Below are positions 1 to 8,973 of a DNA stretch of 51,418 bases, piece by piece. The stretch is taken from contig CAZRBW010000016.1 in assembly GCA_964598395.1 (NCBI GenBank), positions 1-51,418 of the forward strand, given 5' to 3'. The first letter of the stretch is position 1. The number at the start of each line of letters is the position of its first letter. A model generated the notes under the pieces. The model was not told where the DNA came from and did no database searches. It saw nothing but the letters and a program-made list of their open reading frames with translations. Made by a program: the position numbers and the translations under genes. This DNA comes from CAXBDP01 sp964598395 (GTDB taxonomy: Bacteria > Bacteroidota > Bacteroidia > Cytophagales > Cyclobacteriaceae).

Positions 1-72
1 TCAACTCTACCGTTTTAGCAACGGTTGTGCAACAGCCACGGACGCTTGAACTAGTTAGGGGGGAATTTTCAG

Positions 73-158
73 AATTTTAGAATGCCTAAAATTTCCCTCT
101 GTTATTCTGGGTCCATCGGATCGCAATGTTAATAACCTCCGGTGCTGCCCTGGGATAA
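73..158. repeat. Degenerate 86-base repeat, copy A
   Basis: This copy aligns with bases 241-326 at roughly 75% identity by eye. Both begin AATTTTAGAATGCC, share CCTCTGTTAT and CCATCGGA, and end near GGATAA or GAATAA. The inner part can fold as an imperfect hairpin (TTAT..GG with CC..GATAA). The two copies lie in direct orientation 168 bases apart. Confidence 0.6.
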
Positions 159-240
159 AAATGGAATAGCACATAGAATCCTGCTACCTCAGCCGGTGTA
201 TATGGTAGTTGTCTGAATCAGCCTGCCGGCCTATGGTGGG

Positions 241-326
241 AATTTTAGAATGCCCAAAATTTTCCTCTGTTATCCTAGCTCCATCGGAGCTAAATATTTT
301 AACCTAGGGTGCTTGTCGTGGAATAA
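241..326. repeat. Degenerate 86-base repeat, copy B
   Basis: This is the second copy of the repeat at 73-158. It contains the inverted AGCTCC-atc-GGAGCT motif (279-293), a perfect 6-bp stem that is partly lost in copy A. It ends just before the stop codon of the lipoprotein gene at 332, so it may act in that gene's 3' untranslated region. Confidence 0.6.
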
Positions 327-331
327 CGGAT

Positions 332-919
332 CTATTTTCTTGCTTTTATAGAAACGACTTCCGCCTGATTATCATTTGTAATTTTATAAATAATGGTTTC
401 TTTCTGCAGTTCACCTTCTAGTGGTTGGTATTCTGATTTTCTTTCTATGTAGGGTGGTTTTACTGAATAGGTATTAATACTATTAAGTTTTTTTCTTCCA
501 TCAGTTTCCTCTATTTCAGGCAAAGGGATATTTTTAAGCTGATAGGGTTCTTCGCTTGTATCTAGATAAAAAATAAAAGCCAATTCATTTTCTGGTCTAA
601 TACCGCTAGTGCCAATAAAGATTAGTTGCTTGTATTCATTTTCATTTAAGTTGGCCAATGCATATTTCTCAATATTTGGGAAATGTGATACTATCACTGT
701 TTGTTTTACTTCGCTTAGAGAAGTTTCAACAGAAAACTGCATATCACCGCTTTCCATTTTACTAGCTTTGAGTAAATAGCTAATATCTTGATCTTCTATG
801 GTCAGATTCCATGATTTTTCTTCAGGTGTTTCAATACTAATATCTTTTTCCTTGTCAAGGTTAATATTAGCAGTGCAAGAAGTCAGTAGTATTAGGCTTA
901 AGTAAAATAAATTTCTCAT
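332..919 (-). CDS. Predicted lipoprotein, paralogue of the next gene
   Basis: The protein has about 195 residues when started at the ATG at 917-919. An upstream ATG at 964 gives a longer frame, but those codons read through the terminator of the neighbouring gene, so I reject it. The N-terminus has a short hydrophobic stretch ending in LTSC, a lipobox, so export and lipid anchoring are likely. It is clearly paralogous to the 988-1623 product: both share an IEDQDI motif, an LIFIG segment and a KPPYIER motif. I do not recognise the function. The pair looks like a tandem duplication. Confidence 0.7.
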   Translation of the reverse strand: MRNLFYLSLILLTSCTANINLDKEKDISIETPEEKSWNLTIEDQDISYLLKASKMESGDMQFSVETSLSEVKQTVIVSHFPNIEKYALANLNENEYKQLIFIGTSGIRPENELAFIFYLDTSEEPYQLKNIPLPEIEETDGRKKLNSINTYSVKPPYIERKSEYQPLEGELQKETIIYKITNDNQAEVVSIKARK

Positions 920-943
920 ATTTTCTATTAGCAATTTGGTCAA

Positions 944-973
944 AAAAAAAGCTTGATCAATCAAGCTTTTTTT
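944..973 (-). terminator. Intrinsic terminator of the 988-1623 lipoprotein gene
   Basis: An A-tract and TCAAGCTT stem (944-956 pairs with 961-973, loop TCAA at 957-960) gives an 8-bp core stem, AAGCTTGA with TCAAGCTT, flanked by A and T runs. Read on the minus strand it ends in T's directly after the stop at 988. Confidence 0.75.
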
Positions 974-987
974 GAGTTAATGATTTT

Positions 988-1623
988 TTAGAATGTAATC
1001 TCCGTCACTAATTCACCATCAACAGAATGCAGTTTAAAGACACCTTCAGCATTGATTTTGAATAAAAATGACTTTTGCGTCTCTGAGCCATCTTCTTGGT
1101 TATAGCCAATAATTCTTTCTATATAAGGTGGCTTTACATTAAATGTGTTAGATCCATTTACATTTTCCATGTAAGCTCTTGGTACAGTCGGGATTTCTAA
1201 TAGACTAAGACTTTTTGGACTTACTGAGTAATCAAGCGACCAAACATATACTTGTTCGTTATTAGGTTGTATATCACTTGAGCCTATAAAGATTAATTCA
1301 TTGTAATTGTCACCATTGAGATCTGTTTTTGCAAATCTTTTCAATTTAGGGTAAGTCCCAGTTGAAGCAGTTTCAGGACTACTATTGTACTCCACCATTA
1401 TAGAGAATTGTGTGTATGTATCTTCTGTAGTACTTGAGGTAATTCTATAGGTGATATCTTGGTCTTCTATTATTTTATTCCATCTAGCTTCCGTAGGTAG
1501 ATTTTCTGTAATATCCTTGATATTGGCAATATTTTCTTCACCTGAAGTGCTTGATGAACATGATGCAATAAAGAGCATCAAGATGATAGTTGCGATTGGG
1601 TATAATGTCTTTTTCATAGCCAT
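988..1623 (-). CDS. Predicted lipoprotein, paralogue of the 332-919 gene
   Basis: This 211-residue protein begins MAMKKT; the third codon is also ATG and could be the true start. A hydrophobic segment ends in IASC (lipobox), predicting a lipoprotein. The middle holds DLNGDNYNELIFIG, which resembles the calcium-binding loop style seen in FG-GAP or dockerin-like repeats, here as a single copy, and the paralogue keeps the LIFIG part. No family name comes to mind. It has its own terminator and lies 127 bases after dnaK on the same strand, separated from it by the dnaK terminator. Confidence 0.72.
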   Translation of the reverse strand: MAMKKTLYPIATIILMLFIASCSSSTSGEENIANIKDITENLPTEARWNKIIEDQDITYRITSSTTEDTYTQFSIMVEYNSSPETASTGTYPKLKRFAKTDLNGDNYNELIFIGSSDIQPNNEQVYVWSLDYSVSPKSLSLLEIPTVPRAYMENVNGSNTFNVKPPYIERIIGYNQEDGSETQKSFLFKINAEGVFKLHSVDGELVTEITF

Positions 1624-1690
1624 TTGCTAAGCAAAATACGTGCAATAATTCATCAACTATTCAGAATATTAGTGGTTTTTTTTTGTGAAA

Positions 1691-1721
1691 TAAAAAAGAG
1701 GCTCGAATTGCTCCGAGCCTC
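1691..1721 (-). terminator. dnaK terminator
   Basis: GAGGCTCG (1698-1705) pairs perfectly with CGAGCCTC (1714-1721) around an 8-base loop, and the A run at 1692-1697 becomes the T-tract on the minus strand. It sits 30 bases beyond the dnaK stop codon. Confidence 0.85.
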
Positions 1722-1750
1722 TATTATTCAAGCTGTTATTTCAGCAATTT

Positions 1751-3664
1751 TTATTTCACTTCTTCATATTCTACATCGGAAACATCGCCATTTTTAGAAG
1801 GCTCTGATTCGCTTTGTGGAGCTTCCTGACCTCCCGCTTCTGCACCAGCGCCTTGTTGGCTAGCTGCGTACATTTCTTGAGAGGCAGCTTCCCACGCTTT
1901 GTTAAGCGCTTCTACGGCTGGGTCAATAGCTTCTATGTTTTTTGCTTCGAATGCCGTTTTCAGTGTAGTTAGAGCAGATTCGATTCCTGACTTATTTCCT
2001 TCTGAAAGTTTCTCTCCATATTCTTTCAACTGCTTTTCAGTCTGGAATATTAAGCTATCAGCACTATTCAGTTTTTCGATTTTTTCTTTTTCCTTCTTAT
2101 CTGTTTCAGCATTTGCTTCCGCTTCTTTTTTCATTTTATCGATTTCTTCTGCTGTTAATCCAGAAGACGCTTCAATACGGATTTTTTGCTCTTTTCCTGT
2201 TCCTTTATCTTTTGCCGAAACATTCAAAATACCATTGGCATCCAAATCGAAGGTTACTTCAATCTGAGGAACGCCTCTAGGTGCGGGAGGAATACCATCT
2301 AAGTGGAATCGGCCAATTGAACGGTTGTCTTTCGCCAACGGACGCTCACCTTGCAATACGTGAATTTCTACAGATGGCTGACTATCCGATGCAGTACTGA
2401 AAACCTCAGATTTTCTTGTAGGGATAGTTGTATTCGATTCGATAAGTCTTGTCAATACTCCACCCATAGTTTCGATACCCATCGAAAGTGGAGTTACATC
2501 TAGTAACAATACATCCTTCACTTCACCTGTAAGTACACCGCCTTGTATTGCAGCGCCAATTGCTACCACCTCATCAGGGTTTACACCTTTAGAAGGTTTT
2601 CTGCCAAAGAATTTCTCCACTTCTTCCTGAATTTTAGGAATACGTGTAGAACCTCCAACCAAAATTACTTCATCGATATCGCTTGTAGATAAGCCAGCAT
2701 CTTTCATTGCTTTTTTGCATGGCTCCAAACTTCTGCGAACAAGGTCTTCGGTAAGTTGCTCAAATTTTGCCCTGCTCAAGGTTTTCACCAAGTGTTTTGG
2801 CATGCCATCTACAGGCATGATATATGGCAAGTTGATTTCTGTGCTATTGGAGCTAGAAAGTTCGATTTTAGCTTTTTCAGCGGCTTCTTTTAAGCGCTGT
2901 AATGCCATAGGATCTTTTCTTAAATCTAGCCCTTCGTCACTTTTAAATTCATCGGCCAACCAATTGATAATAGCTGAATCAAAATCATCACCACCAAGGT
3001 GCACATCACCATTTGTAGATTTCACTTCGAATACACCATCACCTAATTCTAGAATTGAAATATCGAATGTACCACCACCAAGGTCATACACGGCGATTTT
3101 CATATCTCTATCTTTCTTATCCAAACCGTAAGCCAATGCCGCAGCTGTTGGCTCATTGATGATACGCTTCACATCCAAGCCAGCAATTTGTCCAGCTTCT
3201 TTGGTTGCTTGGCGCTCAGCATCATTGAAATAAGCAGGTACGGTAATTACCGCTTCTTTGATCTCTGTGCCTAGGTAATCCTCGGCTGTAGATTTCATTT
3301 TCTGCAATATCATCGCAGAGATTTCTTGAGGAGTGTAAAGTCTATCTCCAATTTTTACTCTTACCGTATCGTTAGAGCCGCTTTCAAGTCCATAGGACAC
3401 ATTTTTGCGCTCATTAGAAACTTCTGAATATTTCTTACCCATAAATCTCTTTACAGAGCTTATGGTGTTTTGAGGGTTTGTAATTGCTTGTCGCTTTGCA
3501 GGGTCACCTACTTTTCTTTCGCCATTACCATTGTCAAGAAAAGCCACTATCGATGGTGTAGTTCTTCTGCCTTCGCTATTTGCAATAACCACTGGTTCAT
3601 TACCTTCCATTACGGCTACGCATGAATTAGTGGTACCTAAGTCAATGCCAATAATTTTTCCCAT
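1751..3664 (-). CDS. dnaK: Molecular chaperone DnaK (Hsp70)
   Basis: DnaK is a cytosolic ATP-driven chaperone that works with DnaJ and GrpE, both encoded at 13.7-15.4 kb. The 637 residues match the usual length. The ATPase domain opens with GIDLGTTNSC (residues 6-15), followed by the second phosphate motif DLGGGTFD and the adenosine motif VGGSTRIP. The linker DVLLLDVTPLS leads into the substrate domain, and the protein ends in the acidic DVEYEEVK tail that is typical of the family. It stands alone as a single-gene unit with its own terminator. Two GCGGGAGG octamers (1830 and 2283) lie within it, one in each orientation. Confidence 0.98.
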   Translation of the reverse strand: MGKIIGIDLGTTNSCVAVMEGNEPVVIANSEGRRTTPSIVAFLDNGNGERKVGDPAKRQAITNPQNTISSVKRFMGKKYSEVSNERKNVSYGLESGSNDTVRVKIGDRLYTPQEISAMILQKMKSTAEDYLGTEIKEAVITVPAYFNDAERQATKEAGQIAGLDVKRIINEPTAAALAYGLDKKDRDMKIAVYDLGGGTFDISILELGDGVFEVKSTNGDVHLGGDDFDSAIINWLADEFKSDEGLDLRKDPMALQRLKEAAEKAKIELSSSNSTEINLPYIMPVDGMPKHLVKTLSRAKFEQLTEDLVRRSLEPCKKAMKDAGLSTSDIDEVILVGGSTRIPKIQEEVEKFFGRKPSKGVNPDEVVAIGAAIQGGVLTGEVKDVLLLDVTPLSMGIETMGGVLTRLIESNTTIPTRKSEVFSTASDSQPSVEIHVLQGERPLAKDNRSIGRFHLDGIPPAPRGVPQIEVTFDLDANGILNVSAKDKGTGKEQKIRIEASSGLTAEEIDKMKKEAEANAETDKKEKEKIEKLNSADSLIFQTEKQLKEYGEKLSEGNKSGIESALTTLKTAFEAKNIEAIDPAVEALNKAWEAASQEMYAASQQGAGAEAGGQEAPQSESEPSKNGDVSDVEYEEVK

Positions 3665-3836
3665 TGTATGTATGTTTTTTGTTTTGTTCAGTTCTATGTT
3701 ACGCTAAAGGTTTATCAATGCATGTGCCAATGGGAGTTTAAAGAGTATTTGTGACACATTGACAGCCAATGGCTATTAGAGAGTAAAATGAGGGAGATAA
3801 TTATGAATTGCTATTAAATTCGCCTTATAGGAATAT

Positions 3837-4979
3837 TTATTTCATTACAGCCACTCTTATTATCATAGATGAATTGCGGGAGGGTATATTGGTTTTTTTA
3901 TGATTTTGAATCACAAATACATCCCCTGCGGCTGTCATATCCCAAATTTGTCCATGCAAGAATGTGTTGATTCCATAAGCGATATTTGCAGAATGAGAAC
4001 GACCAAGCATGCTATACTTTTCCCAAGCATTTTGTTCAGTCAATTTACCAATATCAGAAAGGTCGACATCCGGTGGTGCATTCCTTCCATTGTAGCCATT
4101 CCAAGGTCTATTCCAAAGTTCATTGGGCGATGAGTAGGAGGGAACCATGAGAATATCTACCTGCTTTTCATTTAAGATTTCGTAGATTTCTGGATACCAG
4201 GAGTCAGCACAAATTACACTTGCTACATTTCCCATACTAGTTTCAAATACAGGTATTTCAGCAAGATTTCCTGCTTGTGTAAAACTCAATTCCTCTTCTA
4301 TAGGAAATACTTTTCGAATTAGATTATTGGCGATTTTACCCTCAGGATAAAACCAAGCTGAGATATTTTGTAGCGGCGCATCAGTGATTTTTAGTTTTTC
4401 ATTTTCGACCAACGGATGTGGCAAAACGATGGATCCCGCTACAATATTTACCTTATATTTTGCTGCCAATTTCGAAAACGTCCTTTGATAAATGTCTGCC
4501 ATCTTTTCTGCTTCCATGGCAAAAATGGCCTCATTCACTTTATTTTTTGCTTGAGCTTTGTTCCAGTATTTTAAAAATTGAAAGGGCTTAGAAGCAATCA
4601 GTTGGATCATTGCAGTGCTGATACCGCTACTTTTGTAAATACTGTTTCGTTGATTTGCGACAACTAGCCAAGTGCCGATATATTCCGGAAATAGCACAAT
4701 GGTATTTTCATTCAGCCAATTCTTTTTATTGGCTTCATTAAGATAATTATCAAGCTTTGTGAAATAATTTTCTTCTGTAGCAAAATCACCTGTTGACATT
4801 ATTGGCTGAATTCCGATAATGTATCCAGCAGCACTATCGAGCGGAAAATCTTGAAAATAGATTTCACTGCTCAATTCAAGCGAAGGCTCTGGATGATCGC
4901 CCAGGTCAATTTGAACCCAAGAAAACCAAATTAAAAGCAATGCACCAATCGAAAAAGCTATGTATTTAAGCGCTTTCAT
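3837..4979 (-). CDS. Membrane-anchored carbon-nitrogen hydrolase (nitrilase superfamily)
   Basis: This 380-residue protein starts with one hydrophobic helix (about residues 5-22), which probably tethers it to the membrane. A nitrilase-type domain follows, with the expected catalytic Glu-Lys-Cys triad: E99 in LFPEYIG, K223 in RKVFPIE and C257 in VICADSW. The family hydrolyses amides or nitriles; the substrate here is unknown. The start codon overlaps the end of the amine oxidase gene by 14 bases, so the two are co-transcribed and probably translationally coupled. This suggests a shared amine or amide breakdown route, which is inference. Confidence 0.85.
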   Translation of the reverse strand: MKALKYIAFSIGALLLIWFSWVQIDLGDHPEPSLELSSEIYFQDFPLDSAAGYIIGIQPIMSTGDFATEENYFTKLDNYLNEANKKNWLNENTIVLFPEYIGTWLVVANQRNSIYKSSGISTAMIQLIASKPFQFLKYWNKAQAKNKVNEAIFAMEAEKMADIYQRTFSKLAAKYKVNIVAGSIVLPHPLVENEKLKITDAPLQNISAWFYPEGKIANNLIRKVFPIEEELSFTQAGNLAEIPVFETSMGNVASVICADSWYPEIYEILNEKQVDILMVPSYSSPNELWNRPWNGYNGRNAPPDVDLSDIGKLTEQNAWEKYSMLGRSHSANIAYGINTFLHGQIWDMTAAGDVFVIQNHKKTNIPSRNSSMIIRVAVMK

Positions 4980-6336
4980 TAGTCACCAAATTGAATAGTT
5001 TAGCGATTTCTGCGGCAGCTCTTTCGCCAGAAATGATTGCGCCTTCTATATAGCCATTCCAAATGTCTGATGTTTCTGTACCTGCCCAATGAATTCTTCC
5101 ACTTGGTTCTTTCAAGCTGTTACCATAGACTGAAAGCACATTTGGCGGCATATAGCCAACATAGCAACCGCGAGTCCATTCGTCGGCCATCCAATCTTTT
5201 TCGTGGTATTCGATTACTTCATTAGCACGCGAACCGAAGTAGCCAACCAATTGATCAATACATGCTTCCTTTCGCTCCGATTTAAGGTTTTGGCTCCACT
5301 CTCTGGCTTTATCGCCAGAAATAAATCCAATAATAGCTCCATAGGCCGCATCATGTGGGCTGTCGTCGAAGCCTAAATTCATTGGTCCTTTATCTGAAAT
5401 AAATTCAGCGGAATGTTCATCCTCCCGCCAAAATGGAGTTTTGTAGGTAAACACACATTTAATTACCGAACCCATCGGCATTTTCTGCATTAGCTGGTCT
5501 TTATTTCCAGCAAGTGGCGGATAATAATTGATCCTCGAAGCCAAAGCGGGAGGGATTGCCACCACTACGTATCTCGCATCAAATGCATTGTCAATTGTTT
5601 CTACAATTACGCCTTCTGTATGCTGATGTATTGCTCTCACTGCCTGATTAAGCATGATATTGTCACCCAAAGGTTCCGCTAGTTTTTCGGCAATTTGCTG
5701 CATTCCACCGACTAGCCTAGTTTGTTGTGCGCCATCATTTATTTCGGCTAAGTGCATTAGCCCTTGTCCGGATTTCACATAATAAAGAAAGAATAAGGCG
5801 GATATATCTGCGGGTTCTGCTGCGAATATGGCATTTACCACAATGTCAAAAGAAGCCTTTGCGCTTTTGGTTTGGAAGATTTGATTCTTCAGTTGCTCGG
5901 CAGTTTGTCTGTCGAATTGCTTATTCTGAATTTCTTGCTTTGCATCACCCAGTTTTAGCTCAGAAGCTAATTTCTCAATTTTGTTGATGCCATTTTGCAG
6001 GTCGATTAAGCTCAAATAGGGTAGCGCTGGGATTGTATTTTTATAGGTCTTTTTCTTGCTAAACAGATCCAGAACTTTCTTACCAGTATTGTATTGCTTA
6101 AATACTTCGATGCCCATTTTGGCGCAAAGAGCAGTGATTTTTTCTTGTTTTGGCCCAATCCATTGTCCACCCAAATCTATTTTATCTTTGAAGCTCGTTT
6201 GCTGACTAAGCACTCTACCACCCACTCTATCTCTAGCTTCGAGTACAAGCACTTGCAGTCCACTTTGCTTAAGAATCTTGGCGGTAGTTAGCCCAGATAC
6301 GCCAGCACCAATCACGATTACGTCAATTTTGTCCAT
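4966..6336 (-). CDS. Flavin-containing amine oxidase
   Basis: The 456-residue protein has the FAD dinucleotide-binding fold at the N-terminus (VIVIGAGVSGLTTAKIL, then the acidic VLEARDRVGGR) and the C-terminal FAD motif HWAGTETSDIWNGYIEGA, together typical of the monoamine oxidase family. It oxidises a primary or secondary amine to an imine, producing hydrogen peroxide. There is no signal peptide, so it should be cytosolic. It is the first gene of a two-gene operon with the nitrilase-like hydrolase. Two GCGGGAGG octamers lie in opposite orientations at 5421 and 5546. The exact amine cannot be read from the sequence. Confidence 0.9.
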   Translation of the reverse strand: MDKIDVIVIGAGVSGLTTAKILKQSGLQVLVLEARDRVGGRVLSQQTSFKDKIDLGGQWIGPKQEKITALCAKMGIEVFKQYNTGKKVLDLFSKKKTYKNTIPALPYLSLIDLQNGINKIEKLASELKLGDAKQEIQNKQFDRQTAEQLKNQIFQTKSAKASFDIVVNAIFAAEPADISALFFLYYVKSGQGLMHLAEINDGAQQTRLVGGMQQIAEKLAEPLGDNIMLNQAVRAIHQHTEGVIVETIDNAFDARYVVVAIPPALASRINYYPPLAGNKDQLMQKMPMGSVIKCVFTYKTPFWREDEHSAEFISDKGPMNLGFDDSPHDAAYGAIIGFISGDKAREWSQNLKSERKEACIDQLVGYFGSRANEVIEYHEKDWMADEWTRGCYVGYMPPNVLSVYGNSLKEPSGRIHWAGTETSDIWNGYIEGAIISGERAAAEIAKLFNLVTNESA

Positions 6337-6435
6337 AACTGAAAAAATTTAGCTGAAATTAGACAAATAGCGCTTTGTATGAAAGATGCCATTGAATAAT
6401 TGAATAGAAAGGTTCAAAATTAGCTAATTTCGTGG

Positions 6436-7107
6436 ATGCAATTTCCAGAAATTCTATTTGAAGATAATCATTTGCTGGCAGTAAATAAGCCTGCGGGCTT
6501 ACTTGTGCAGGGGGATGATACTGGCGATCGTACTTTGCTGGATTTGGCAAAGGACTACATAAAAGAGAAATATAATAAGCCTGGAAATGTATATATAGGC
6601 TTACCGCATAGATTGGATCGACCTGTGAGCGGAGTCGTTTTGCTTGCCAAAACTTCGAAGGCTTTGGAGAGATTGAATAAGATTTTTAAAACTCGGGAAG
6701 TTGAGAAGGTCTATTGGGCATTGGTTGAAAATAGACCCAATGAAGTTGAGGGAAGACTAACCCATTATTTAGTGAAGAATGCCAAGTTGAATATTACTAG
6801 GGCTTATACTACTGAACGCTCAGATTCTAAATTTGCCGATTTGAGTTATAGTTTGCTAAGAGAGGCGGGAGGTAAATTTCTGCTGGAAGTAAAACCTGTA
6901 ACTGGTCGGCCACATCAGATTCGTGTACAATTGGCAAGTATGGGTTGCTCAATAGTTGGCGACTTGAAATATGGCAGTCCAAAGCCACTAAAAGACGCTA
7001 GTATTTGCTTGCATGCCAGGTCGCTACAATTGGTGCATCCAGTTACTAAAGAGCCAATTAGTATTGAGGCCAATCCTCCCGCCATATTCCAAGCATATTT
7101 GAAATAG
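6436..7107 (+). CDS. RluA-family RNA pseudouridine synthase
   Basis: This 223-residue protein converts uridine to pseudouridine in ribosomal or transfer RNA. The signature HRLDRPVSGVVLLAKT holds the catalytic aspartate D61, and the late KPVTGRPHQIRVQLA motif is the second family hallmark. There is no S4 RNA-binding domain, so it is a short RluA-like form whose target site is undefined. A -7-like box (TAATTTCG, 6425-6432) lies only three bases before the ATG, so the transcript may be nearly leaderless. It is transcribed away from the amine oxidase and ends at a bidirectional terminator shared with atpC. Confidence 0.9.
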   Translation: MQFPEILFEDNHLLAVNKPAGLLVQGDDTGDRTLLDLAKDYIKEKYNKPGNVYIGLPHRLDRPVSGVVLLAKTSKALERLNKIFKTREVEKVYWALVENRPNEVEGRLTHYLVKNAKLNITRAYTTERSDSKFADLSYSLLREAGGKFLLEVKPVTGRPHQIRVQLASMGCSIVGDLKYGSPKPLKDASICLHARSLQLVHPVTKEPISIEANPPAIFQAYLK

Positions 7108-7124
7108 GAAATCTAGCACATAAA

Positions 7125-7156
7125 AAAAGCCCTAATTCGTGAAAATTAGGGCTTTT
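7125..7156. terminator. Bidirectional terminator between the pseudouridine synthase and atpC
   Basis: AAAAGCCCTAATT (7125-7137) pairs perfectly with AATTAGGGCTTTT (7144-7156) around a six-base loop. A and T runs on both sides let it serve the plus-strand gene on the left and atpC on the right. Confidence 0.88.
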
Positions 7157-7175
7157 GTAATTATGTAGAGAAATT

Positions 7176-7418
7176 TTATTTAGCTGACTCAGCCAATAAA
7201 ATCATTTTATTATTTACCACCTCTACCACACCACCATCTATTTGTATGGTATTAGAACCTGCTTTGGTCACGTATGTTACAGAGCCTTTTGCAAGAGAAC
7301 TGATTATAGGTGCGTGATTGTCTAGTATTTGGAAAGAACCGTTGCTACCTGGGAAGGTCGCAGAGATTACTTCTCCTTCAAATACTTTGCTGTCCGGTGT
7401 GATTATCTCTAAGAACAT
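7176..7418 (-). CDS. atpC: ATP synthase F1 epsilon subunit, short form
   Basis: The 80-residue product contains only the N-terminal beta-sandwich that docks the central stalk to the c-ring. The C-terminal helical hairpin that inhibits ATP hydrolysis in longer epsilon subunits (about 130-140 residues) is absent, as is common in Bacteroidota. Recognisable segments are ITPDSKVFEGE, FPGSNGSFQILDNHAP and a VEVVNNK stretch near the end. It follows atpD by six bases and is co-transcribed with it. The other ATP synthase genes are not in this window. Confidence 0.93.
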   Translation of the reverse strand: MFLEIITPDSKVFEGEVISATFPGSNGSFQILDNHAPIISSLAKGSVTYVTKAGSNTIQIDGGVVEVVNNKMILLAESAK

Positions 7419-7424
7419 TCTTGA

Positions 7425-8930
7425 TTATTTAGATTCAGCCATTAATTTTTCACCTTTTGCAACAGCTTGCTCGATAGTACCTACCAAGTTGAATGCTGCT
7501 TCAGGTAAATGATCATATTCACCATCCATGATCATTGTAAAGCCTTTGATAGTGTCTTTGATATCCACTAGCTGGCCTTCAAGACCTGTAAATTGCTGTG
7601 CAACGAAGAATGGTTGAGATAAGAATCTCTGAACACGACGTGCTCTGTGAACGACCTCTTTATCTTCTTCAGACAATTCGTCCATACCGAGGATGGCGAT
7701 AATATCTTGAAGTTCTTTGTAGCGCTGTAATAATTCCTTCACTCTTTGTGCACAAGCATAATGCTCTTCGCCAACGATAGATGGTTCTAGAATTCTAGAC
7801 GTCGAATCCAATGGATCCACAGCTGGGTAAATACCAAGCTCTGAAATTTTTCTAGAAAGTACTGTAGTTGCATCCAAGTGAGAGAAAGTAGTCGCTGGAG
7901 CAGGGTCAGTTAAATCATCCGCAGGAACGTAAACAGCCTGTACAGAAGTAATAGATCCACGCTTAGTAGAAGTAATACGCTCTTGCATGGCACCCATTTC
8001 GGTAGCCAGTGTAGGCTGGTAACCCACAGCAGAAGGCATACGACCAAGAAGGGCAGAAACTTCAGAACCCGCTTGAGTAAAACGGAATATATTATCGATA
8101 AAGAAAAGAATGTCTTTGCCATCACCTTCGCCATCGCCATCACGGAAATATTCGGCAACGGTAAGTCCAGAAAGTGCTACGCGAGCACGTGCTCCTGGAG
8201 GTTCGTTCATTTGGCCGAACACGAAAGTCGCCTGTGATTTTTTAAGCTCTTCGGCATCTACTCTTGATAGATCCCAACCGCCTTCTTCCATACTTTCTTT
8301 GAAGTGCTCGCCGTAATTGATAATTCCAGCTTCGATCATTTCGCGAAGAAGGTCATTTCCTTCTCTCGTTCTTTCACCTACACCAGCAAATACAGAAAGT
8401 CCTTCGTATGCTTTTGCAATGTTGTTGATCAATTCCTGAATCAATACAGTTTTACCTACACCCGCACCACCGAAAAGACCAATTTTACCACCTTTTACAT
8501 AAGGTTCTATCAAGTCGATCACTTTGATACCTGTATAAAGTACTTCGCTCGATGTAGAAAGATCTTCGAATTTTGGAGCTTGTCTGTGAATAGGAAGTCC
8601 ACGTGTTGTTTTTGGAGCAGGAATACCATCGATGGCTTCACCTACTACATTGAAAAGTCTGCCTTTTACTTCATCGCCAATCGGCATCTGAATTGGGCTA
8701 CCAGAGTCGGTTACGGCCATGCCACGTACGAGACCTTCGGTGCCGTCCATCGCGATCGTTCTTACTCTATCTTCGCCAAGGTGTTGTTGCACTTCTAGCA
8801 CAACTTTTTGACCATTTTCTTTAGTTACTTGAAGGGCGTCCAAGATATTTGGAAGCTTAGAACCTTCTGCACCAAAACTAACGTCAACAACAGGTCCGAT
8901 TACCTGTGTGATTCTACCAATATTTGCCAT
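7425..8930 (-). CDS. atpD: ATP synthase F1 beta subunit
   Basis: This is the catalytic subunit of F1. The 501 residues include the P-loop GGAGVGKTVLIQEL, the GERTREGNDL segment, the Walker B region DILFFIDNIFRF and the ALLGRMPSAVGYQPTL stretch. A glycine/acid-rich insertion (GDGEGDGK) sits just before Walker B. atpD and atpC form a two-gene operon apart from the rest of the complex, an arrangement I know from Bacteroidota. A well-formed promoter lies 44 bases upstream (8974-9004), with a palindrome over its -33 box. Confidence 0.97.
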   Translation of the reverse strand: MANIGRITQVIGPVVDVSFGAEGSKLPNILDALQVTKENGQKVVLEVQQHLGEDRVRTIAMDGTEGLVRGMAVTDSGSPIQMPIGDEVKGRLFNVVGEAIDGIPAPKTTRGLPIHRQAPKFEDLSTSSEVLYTGIKVIDLIEPYVKGGKIGLFGGAGVGKTVLIQELINNIAKAYEGLSVFAGVGERTREGNDLLREMIEAGIINYGEHFKESMEEGGWDLSRVDAEELKKSQATFVFGQMNEPPGARARVALSGLTVAEYFRDGDGEGDGKDILFFIDNIFRFTQAGSEVSALLGRMPSAVGYQPTLATEMGAMQERITSTKRGSITSVQAVYVPADDLTDPAPATTFSHLDATTVLSRKISELGIYPAVDPLDSTSRILEPSIVGEEHYACAQRVKELLQRYKELQDIIAILGMDELSEEDKEVVHRARRVQRFLSQPFFVAQQFTGLEGQLVDIKDTIKGFTMIMDGEYDHLPEAAFNLVGTIEQAVAKGEKLMAESK

Positions 8931-8973
8931 TGTTAAATGTTTTGTAGAAAGAAAAGCCTGTTTTATGAGAGTG

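Larger units (their letters stand above)
1..331. other. Gene-free start of the window
   Basis: I see no credible gene in these 331 bases: every frame is closed quickly. Bases 9-25 form a perfect 6-bp hairpin (ACCGTT, five-base loop, AACGGT). The rest is dominated by two copies of a degenerate 86-base direct repeat, listed separately. Such blocks with a CTCCATCGGAG-like centre remind me of dispersed intergenic repeats in Bacteroidota, which is recollection and not tested here. Confidence 0.6.

Noticed and set aside
3664..3836. Heat-shock promoter or operator before dnaK
   Set aside because: There are short inverted pieces (AGCCAATGGCT at 3764-3774) but no convincing -7/-33 pair or known heat-shock operator; I could not support a call.
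6359..6550. 63-codon frame on the minus strand before the amine oxidase gene
   Set aside because: It overlaps the start of the pseudouridine synthase gene in the opposite strand and shows no domain or signal.
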